Shown here piece after piece: positions 56,784-64,000 of a stretch of DNA of 64,000 nt. A program made the position numbers and the translations under genes. The stretch is from NCBI RefSeq assembly GCF_030680935.1, contig NZ_JAUXUP010000009.1:1-64000 (forward strand), in the 5' to 3' direction. The first letter of the stretch is position 1. Every line of letters begins with the position of its first letter. This stretch comes from Polaromonas sp. (GTDB lineage: Bacteria > Pseudomonadota > Gammaproteobacteria > Burkholderiales > Burkholderiaceae_C). The notes beneath the pieces are model-generated. The model did not search any database. It was given only the letters and a program-made list of their open reading frames with translations, and had not been told where the DNA came from.

Positions 56784-58013
56784 TCAGGCGCCCTGCGGCA
56801 GACCGGCCGCGCGTGGCCGAACGATGGCAGACTCGCGCACAGGCAGATTGACCAGCGCCGCCAATACGCCCAGGGCAATCGTGATGTACCAGACGATGTT
56901 GTAGCTGCCGGTGCGGTCGTACAGCAGCCCACCCAGCCAGACGCCGAGGAATGAGCCGATCTGGTGGCTGAAAAACACAAAACCACTGAGCATGGACAGA
57001 TGCGCGACGCCAAAAATCTGCGCCACCGCCGCATTGGTCACCGGCACGGTGGACAGCCACAGCAGACCCATCAGGCTGGAAAAAATATACACGCTGGCCG
57101 GGCTCAGTGGCGCCAGCAGAAACACCGCAATCACCACCGAGCGCGCCAGGTAGATAAACGCCAGGATTTTGCGCTTGGGCAGCCGCTGGCCGAGGCTGCC
57201 GGCAATGTAGGTGCCAAACACGTTGAACAGCCCTATCAGCGCCAGCGCGTAACTGGCCACCTGTGGCGACAAGCCCTTGTCGCGCAGGTAGCTCGGCATG
57301 TGCACGCCGATAAACACCACCTGAAAGCCGCAGACGAAATACCCCGCCATCAGCAATTGAAAGCTGGGGTACTTGAGGGCTTCCTTGAGCGCCTGGACAA
57401 TGGTCTGCTCGCGCGGCGCCGCGGAGCCGCCGCCAAAACTTTTCTCGCGCAAGCCAAACGCCAGCGGCGCAATCAGCAGCACGGCGCCGCCCAGCACCAA
57501 CAGGGCTTGCTTCCAGCCCAGACTGCTGATCAGCAGGCCCTCGACCGGCACCATCAGAAACTGCCCGAACGACCCGGCCGCTGCGGCCACACCCATGGCC
57601 CAGGAGCGCTTTTCGGCCGGTATGTTGCGCCCGATCACCCCGTAAATCACGGCATAGGTGGTGCCAGCCTGGGCCGCACCAATCAGCAAACCGGCCGTCA
57701 GGGTGAACAGCAGGCCGGTGGGCGACAGCGCCATGCCAACCAGGCCCAAGGCATACAGCAGCGCGCCGACGATGATCACGCGGAACGCGCCAAAACGGTC
57801 GGCCAGCATGCCGGCAAAAATGCCGAACACCCCCCAGGACAGGTTTTGCACCGCAATCGCAAAAGCAAAGGTCTGTAGCGTCCAGCCCTGCTCCTGGGTG
57901 ATAGGCTGCAGCCACAGGCCAAAACCGTGGCGAATGCCCATGGACAGGGTGACGATGATGGCGCCGCACAGCAGCACCTGGGTCATGGAGAGATTTCGGC
58001 CGGGCGATTGCAT
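56784..58013 (-). CDS. MFS transporter, OxlT/monocarboxylate-like
   Basis: A 409-residue carrier with 12 hydrophobic segments in two halves. MFS loop motifs are seen as GMLADRFGAFRV between segments 2 and 3 and as SLGQRLPKRKIL in the second half. The GFGLWLQPITQEQGW opening is like oxalate/formate and monocarboxylate carriers. The substrate is unknown. It diverges from parE with about 150 bases between start codons. Confidence 0.88.
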   Translation of the reverse strand: MQSPGRNLSMTQVLLCGAIIVTLSMGIRHGFGLWLQPITQEQGWTLQTFAFAIAVQNLSWGVFGIFAGMLADRFGAFRVIIVGALLYALGLVGMALSPTGLLFTLTAGLLIGAAQAGTTYAVIYGVIGRNIPAEKRSWAMGVAAAAGSFGQFLMVPVEGLLISSLGWKQALLVLGGAVLLIAPLAFGLREKSFGGGSAAPREQTIVQALKEALKYPSFQLLMAGYFVCGFQVVFIGVHMPSYLRDKGLSPQVASYALALIGLFNVFGTYIAGSLGQRLPKRKILAFIYLARSVVIAVFLLAPLSPASVYIFSSLMGLLWLSTVPVTNAAVAQIFGVAHLSMLSGFVFFSHQIGSFLGVWLGGLLYDRTGSYNIVWYITIALGVLAALVNLPVRESAIVRPRAAGLPQGA

Positions 58014-58160
58014 CCGTTGAATGTACCCAAAGGCATGGACGCCCGTTTTTGAAAGTTTTTCCCGTCATTGATGCGCGCAGCGCATCAGCGGGGAACGGAT
58101 CGAGAGGGGACTGTGTATTTATCCAGCTTTGAAATCCTCCGGGGCTACAATCTCCCTCCC

Positions 58161-60131
<1,971 letters not shown>

Positions 60132-60142
60132 AGGACACGTCT

Positions 60143-61075
60143 GTGTATGTATTGCCTTCCCGGATGACTGTTTTTAGCAGTCACAAGTGGCTTCAGCCCC
60201 TATGGGGCATGCGCAAGCAGCTATCATTTTTAATGATTTTCGCGGCCACGTTGCTGGCTGGCACGTCGGCGCGCGCCGATGTCTGGGGTTATGTGGACAG
60301 CCAGGGCGTGGCACACTTTTCGGTAGAAAAGCTCGACGAGCGTTACCAGCTGTTTTTTCGCGGCGGCGAGACGTTTGACACCAGCCGGGGTGTTCCCGGC
60401 CGCAGCAGCGCTGCGGCTTACGCGGGTTACGGCGTGCCGGGCGCGCCGCCCAAGCTGCTGGCATTTTTTGATGTTTCGCCCAATTACAAGGCCGTCAAAC
60501 ATCTGCTGCGCGACGCTTCGGTGGCGCAGAACATTGACTATGAGCTGTTGCAGGCCTTGATCGCGACCGAATCCGGCTTCAACACCCATGCCGTTTCACC
60601 CAAAGGTGCGGTCGGCCTGATGCAGCTGATGCCGCCTACCGCCCAGCGTTATGGTGTGCGGGCCGACAAAAACAGCGCCATCGAGAAAAAACTGACCGAT
60701 CCCAAAACCAATATCCACGCCGGCTCGCGCTACCTGCGCGATTTGATCGACATGTTCCCTGGCCAGCTGGAGCTGGCGGTAGCGGCATACAACGCGGGCG
60801 AGGGTGCCGTCCAGCGTGCGGGCAACAAGATCCCGAACTACCCCGAGACCAAAAACTACGTCAAGACCGTGATGCAGCTGTATGCCCACCTCAAACCGCC
60901 AGCCCTGATTGGCGACTCGCGCCGCGCGGCGGGGCGCGTCCGCATGGAGATGATGGGCGGTACGGCAAAATCCTCTTCCCAGCCTGTGGGTGGTGCTTCT
61001 GGCCGCGGCAACAACTTGCCGACGCTGATCGTGCAGAGCCCGGTGGCGCCTGAGTTCCGCATCGAGCGAGACTGA
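60143..61075 (+). CDS. Lytic transglycosylase (Slt domain)
   Basis: Cleaves peptidoglycan to anhydromuropeptides in the periplasm. A signal peptide (to about 45, ending GTSARA) is followed by a small DUF4124-like start (DVWGYVDSQGVAHFS). The Slt domain comes next, with catalytic E143 in ATESGF, GLMQLMPPTAQRYGV and AYNAGEGAV. GTG 60143 has AAGGAC at a good distance. Residues 15-32, just before and inside the signal peptide, are encoded by the dispersed repeat; ATG 60209 (MRKQLSF) is a possible alternative start. Confidence 0.88.
   Translation: MYVLPSRMTVFSSHKWLQPLWGMRKQLSFLMIFAATLLAGTSARADVWGYVDSQGVAHFSVEKLDERYQLFFRGGETFDTSRGVPGRSSAAAYAGYGVPGAPPKLLAFFDVSPNYKAVKHLLRDASVAQNIDYELLQALIATESGFNTHAVSPKGAVGLMQLMPPTAQRYGVRADKNSAIEKKLTDPKTNIHAGSRYLRDLIDMFPGQLELAVAAYNAGEGAVQRAGNKIPNYPETKNYVKTVMQLYAHLKPPALIGDSRRAAGRVRMEMMGGTAKSSSQPVGGASGRGNNLPTLIVQSPVAPEFRIERD
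60186..60238 (-). repeat. Dispersed repeat, copy 14 (inside the transglycosylase gene)
   Basis: Minus orientation: AATCATTAAAAATGATAGCT, GCTTGCGCATGC, ATAGGGGCTGAAGCCAC. The gene reads it as LQPLWGMRKQLSFLMI, a different frame from the other antisense copies. Confidence 0.72.
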
Positions 61076-61076
61076 G

Positions 61077-62270
61077 TTGAACCCGGTTTTCAGCCCTGAG
61101 GTGTTTGTCCTCGGCGTCGCAGCGGGTGTTCTGGGCCTGGTGCTGCTGTTCAGCCTGATCATTGCCTACGCTTACGACGAGCCTACCCTTTTTGCGCTGG
61201 GGGGCTATCTGCTGGTGGTCATGCTGATATTGGTGGCTGGCCGCCAGATGTTGTGGCCGGCGGATGCAGTTGAAAGCGTCTTGCTGATTCTCGGCCCCAC
61301 CTGCGTCGCCGGGCTGCACGCCTGGCTGCTCAGAAGGCGTCAGGTCAGTGCTGCTGGCAAGGCGGTCATTGCTTTAGCCGCATTGCTGGCCGTGTCGATT
61401 GCAGCGCTGCGGGTGCTTGACAGCTCCCCGCTGGCTGTCATGTCCAGCAGTTATGGCCTGGCCGCGCTGCTGGCACTGTCCTGGCTGTACCTGTGCCTGC
61501 CTGCCTGGCGTATCTCAGGGCCCTGGAAGTGGTGGCTGTTGCTTGGCCACCTCGGCGGCGCTGTTGTTGCCGTGCTGTTTTTGTCTGGCAGTGCGGGTGT
61601 TCAGGCTAACTACTGGCCGGTGGCCATGATGTTGTTGCTGCAGTTGCCACCCAGCTACCTGGCGCTGGTGTGGCGCAGCCGCATGCTCAATGAAAGCCGC
61701 TTGCGTGGCGCGGCTGCAAGGGTGACGGACCCGCTGACCGGGCTGGACAGCCTGGCCGTGCTGATTGATCGCTTGCGACCGGCCGTGGCGCGGGCGCAGC
61801 GCGTAGCGCACGGTGGCGCGCTGTACCTGATCGAGGTTCAGAACCTGGCCGGCCTGCTCAAAGAACTGGGCCCGGATGCGAAAGAAAAAATTGTGCTGGA
61901 AGCAGCCAGCCGCGTGCGGCGGGCAGTCAGCGACAGCGACACCGCCGCCCGTATTGGTGAGCAATTGTTCGCGGTGCTTGCCCAGGACTTGCAGGACAAC
62001 GCCGAGGTGGACTCCCTGGCCACCAAGCTGGTGGTCAGCGGCCTGCGCATTGAAAGCGCCTTCCTGCCGGGTGTGGCACTGCAGTTTCGTGTGATTGTCA
62101 CCGACCTGAAGGTGCAGATGCTGGACAATGCGGCATCAACTCAGTACTGGCTGCGCAGCTTGACCGGCCACTTCAGCGCCTGGCCCGACACCCACCGCTC
62201 GCGCAGCATTTTGCTGTTTGGCGGCGGGCAGGTGCGCAGGCCGCAAGCGCCCACCGCCAGCCAGTTCTGA
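61077..62270 (+). CDS. Membrane protein with a degenerate GGDEF domain
   Basis: A 397-residue protein. Six or more hydrophobic segments occupy about 8-198. A diguanylate-cyclase-like domain follows, opening with the typical VTDPLTGLDSLAVLIDRL (216-233). The position of the GGDEF signature reads ARIGEQLFAV (291-300), so the residues needed for GTP binding and metal coordination are lost. It is probably a receptor or scaffold. The start is TTG 61077, one base after the transglycosylase stop; parC is next downstream. Confidence 0.78.
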   Translation: MNPVFSPEVFVLGVAAGVLGLVLLFSLIIAYAYDEPTLFALGGYLLVVMLILVAGRQMLWPADAVESVLLILGPTCVAGLHAWLLRRRQVSAAGKAVIALAALLAVSIAALRVLDSSPLAVMSSSYGLAALLALSWLYLCLPAWRISGPWKWWLLLGHLGGAVVAVLFLSGSAGVQANYWPVAMMLLLQLPPSYLALVWRSRMLNESRLRGAAARVTDPLTGLDSLAVLIDRLRPAVARAQRVAHGGALYLIEVQNLAGLLKELGPDAKEKIVLEAASRVRRAVSDSDTAARIGEQLFAVLAQDLQDNAEVDSLATKLVVSGLRIESAFLPGVALQFRVIVTDLKVQMLDNAASTQYWLRSLTGHFSAWPDTHRSRSILLFGGGQVRRPQAPTASQF

Positions 62271-62353
62271 GCCCATAATCCCTGCCGTGGCCTGCCTTGC
62301 CGGTGGGGCCTTCCCGATTTTTCGAGCCCGATACTTTTTCATTTTGAGCCCCG

Positions 62354-64000
62354 ATGGACGACTTATTCACGCCTGCCCCGCTTTCAAGCCCCGAGTCACC
62401 CGACCAGGAATCCCTGGCCGCTTATGCCCAACGCGCCTACCTTGAATACGCCCTGAGTGTCGTCAAGGGCCGGGCCTTGCCCGATGTCTGCGACGGCCAG
62501 AAACCGGTGCAGCGCCGCATTATGTATTCGATGGCGCGCATGGGACTGGGCTTTTCCGGCAACAGCGGCGCCAAGCCGGTTAAAAGCGCGCGGGTGGTCG
62601 GCGATGTGCTCGGCAAATACCATCCGCACGGCGACCAGGCGGCGTATGACGCGATGGTGCGCATGGCGCAGGACTTCAGCCAGCGTTACCCGCTGATAGA
62701 TGGGCAGGGCAATTTTGGCTCCAGAGACGGCGACGGCGCTGCTGCCATGCGATATACCGAGGCGCGGCTGTCGAAAATAACGACGTTGCTGCTTGACGAA
62801 CTCGACGAAGGCACGGTCGACTTTGTGCCCAATTACGACGGCTCGTTTGAGGAGCCGCGCCTGTTGCCGGCGCGCTTGCCCTTCACCCTGCTCAACGGCG
62901 CCAGCGGTATTGCCGTCGGCCTGGCCACCGAGATCCCGAGCCACAACCTGCGCGAAATCGCCGACGCCTGCATTGCGCTGATCAAGACGCCCAAACTGTC
63001 CGACGACGAGCTCTACACGCTGATCGCCGGGCCGGATTACCCAGGCGGCGGTCAGATCATCTCCACCTCCGCCGAGATCGCGGCGGCTTACAGCAGCGGG
63101 CGCGGCTCGCTCAAGGTGCGCGCGCGCTGGAAGATCGAGGAACTGGCACGCGGCCAGTGGCAACTCGTTGTGCAGGAGCTGCCGCCCGGCGTCAGCACGC
63201 AGCGTGTGCTGGAAGAAATTGAAGAAATCACCAACCCGAAAATCAAGGCCGGCAAGAAGGCGCTGAGCCTGGACCAGGTCCAGCTCAAGCAGACCGTGTT
63301 GGCCGTGCTCGATGTGGTGCGTGACGAGTCCAGCAAGGACGCCGCCGTGCGCCTGGTGTTCGAGCCCAAGACCAGTCGCATCAGCCAGAGCGAGCTGATC
63401 ACCACCTTGCTGGCACACACCAGCCTTGAGAGTTCGTCGAGCATCAACCTGACCATGGTCGGGCTGGACGGTCGGCCAACGCAGAAAAACTTGCGGCAGA
63501 TGCTGACCGAGTGGATCAGCTTCCGCCAGACCACGATTGAGCGGCGCTCGCAACACCGCTTGAACAAGGTGCTGGACCGCATCCACATCCTTGAGGGACG
63601 CCAGCTGGTGCTGCTCAATATTGACGAGGTGATTGCCATCATCCGCCAGTCCGATGAACCCAAGGCGGCGCTGATTGCGCGCTTTAATCTCAGTGACCGG
63701 CAGGCCGAAGACATTCTTGAAATCCGCCTGCGCCAACTGGCGCGGCTCGAAGCCATCAAGATCGAGCAGGAGCTCAAGGGCCTGCGCGAAGAGCAGGGCA
63801 AGCTCGAGGAAATCCTGGGCAGCCCGGCGGCGTTGCGCCGCCTCATGATCAAGGAAATCGAGGTGGATGCCAAACAGTTTGCAGACCCGCGCCGCACGCT
63901 GATCCAGGCCGAGAAAAAAGCCGTTCTTGAAGTCAAGGTACTTGATGAGCCGGTGACCGTGGTGGTCAGCGCCAAAGGCTGGGTGCGTGCGCGCAGCGGC
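62354..64000 (+). CDS. parC: DNA topoisomerase IV subunit A, N-terminal 549 residues (cut by window end)
   Basis: DNA-breaking subunit of topoisomerase IV. The active-site tyrosine is Y134 in [10 protein letters not shown]. The quinolone-determining segment reads [15 protein letters not shown]. It has Q95 where E. coli ParC has S80 and D99 for E84. The coiled tower (about 420-480) and the start of the C-terminal beta-pinwheel are present. ATG 62354 opens an uninterrupted frame to the window edge. The start of the CTD ([14 protein letters not shown]) fits ParC. Confidence 0.95.
   Translation, partial: MDDLFTPAPLSSPESPDQESLAAYAQRAYLEYALSVVKGRALPDVCDGQKPVQRRIMYSMARMGLGFSGNSGAKPVKSARVVGDVLGKYHPHGDQAAYDAMVRMAQDFSQRYPLIDGQGNFGSRDGDGAAAMRYTEARLSKITTLLLDELDEGTVDFVPNYDGSFEEPRLLPARLPFTLLNGASGIAVGLATEIPSHNLREIADACIALIKTPKLSDDELYTLIAGPDYPGGGQIISTSAEIAAAYSSGRGSLKVRARWKIEELARGQWQLVVQELPPGVSTQRVLEEIEEITNPKIKAGKKALSLDQVQLKQTVLAVLDVVRDESSKDAAVRLVFEPKTSRISQSELITTLLAHTSLESSSSINLTMVGLDGRPTQKNLRQMLTEWISFRQTTIERRSQHRLNKVLDRIHILEGRQLVLLNIDEVIAIIRQSDEPKAALIARFNLSDRQAEDILEIRLRQLARLEAIKIEQELKGLREEQGKLEEILGSPAALRRLMIKEIEVDAKQFADPRRTLIQAEKKAVLEVKVLDEPVTVVVSAKGWVRARSG

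Noticed and set aside
56779-58068. A 429-codon frame overlapping the MFS gene in another minus-strand frame
   Set aside because: Its translation is Arg/His/Cys-rich without membrane segments, while the chosen frame has twelve clear hydrophobic stretches.

Overview
The window looks like a chromosomal segment of a betaproteobacterium of the family Comamonadaceae (Burkholderiales), probably near Polaromonas or Rhodoferax. The grounds are GC-rich coding DNA, the neighbour order rne/rluC, rpmF-plsX-fabHDG-acpP-fabF-rpoE-rseAB-degP-lepA-lepB-rnc-era-recO-pdxJ-acpS-nagZ and pyrG-kdsA-eno-ftsB, and Bug-type receptor genes. The genus is an inference. I found no rRNA, tRNA, CRISPR array or prophage. 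The only transposon trace is the edge of an IS481-type element at the left end.

Layout. 1-136: start of an IS481-like transposase and its probable terminus. 256-7293: rne on the minus strand with a long structured leader, then rluC, a Gph-like phosphatase, a small Rieske protein and sppA. 7307-8721: an RsmI-like methylase and maf (minus). 8747-15285: yceD, rpmF and the fatty-acid synthesis cluster. 15343-19774: a YgfX-like protein and the envelope-stress module rpoE-rseA-rseB-degP. 19777-20362: a non-coding stretch with DnaA-box-like sites and a possible small RNA. 20363-28460: lepA-lepB-DUF4845-rnc-era-recO-pdxJ-acpS-nagZ. 28532-37180 is more accessory: a YgjP-like metalloprotease, a patatin, a tungstate ABC system (tupBCA) with a divergent ModE-like regulator, an AEC carrier, an orphan Bug receptor, xerD and a broken Bug remnant. 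37251-41617: cfa, a DUF455 protein, a gamma-carbonic-anhydrase-like protein, hslO and a P-loop protein. 41696-46399 (minus): pyrG-kdsA-DUF1330-eno-ftsB. 46517-49379: coaBC, a small membrane protein, dut and a glycine-zipper lipoprotein. 49447-56606: an FKBP, a RoxA-like oxygenase, small proteins, an MBL hydrolase, bamC, dapA, a methyltransferase and an SDR. 56663-64000: a coupled 39-residue membrane peptide, an MFS carrier, parE, a lytic transglycosylase, a degenerate GGDEF protein and parC (cut by the window end).

Two structures stand out. First, a dispersed repeat of about 50-65 bp occurs at least 14 times in both orientations. It lies in leaders, over start and stop codons, and inside seven protein-coding genes without breaking the frame. 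Five of the seven internal copies are read in the same antisense frame and give a recognisable peptide (pattern A-Q-A-A-x-x-x-I-A). Second, the junction between pyrG and kdsA holds a tandem 110-bp duplication. It forms two 37-codon open frames that each begin with the first eight residues of KdsA, and all members are chained by ATGA overlaps: pyrG, sORF1, sORF2, kdsA.

Most of the window is core housekeeping: fatty acid and lipid synthesis, envelope stress response, translation and RNA processing, LPS and CTP synthesis, and DNA topology. The 28.5-37 kb stretch is the most accessory part.
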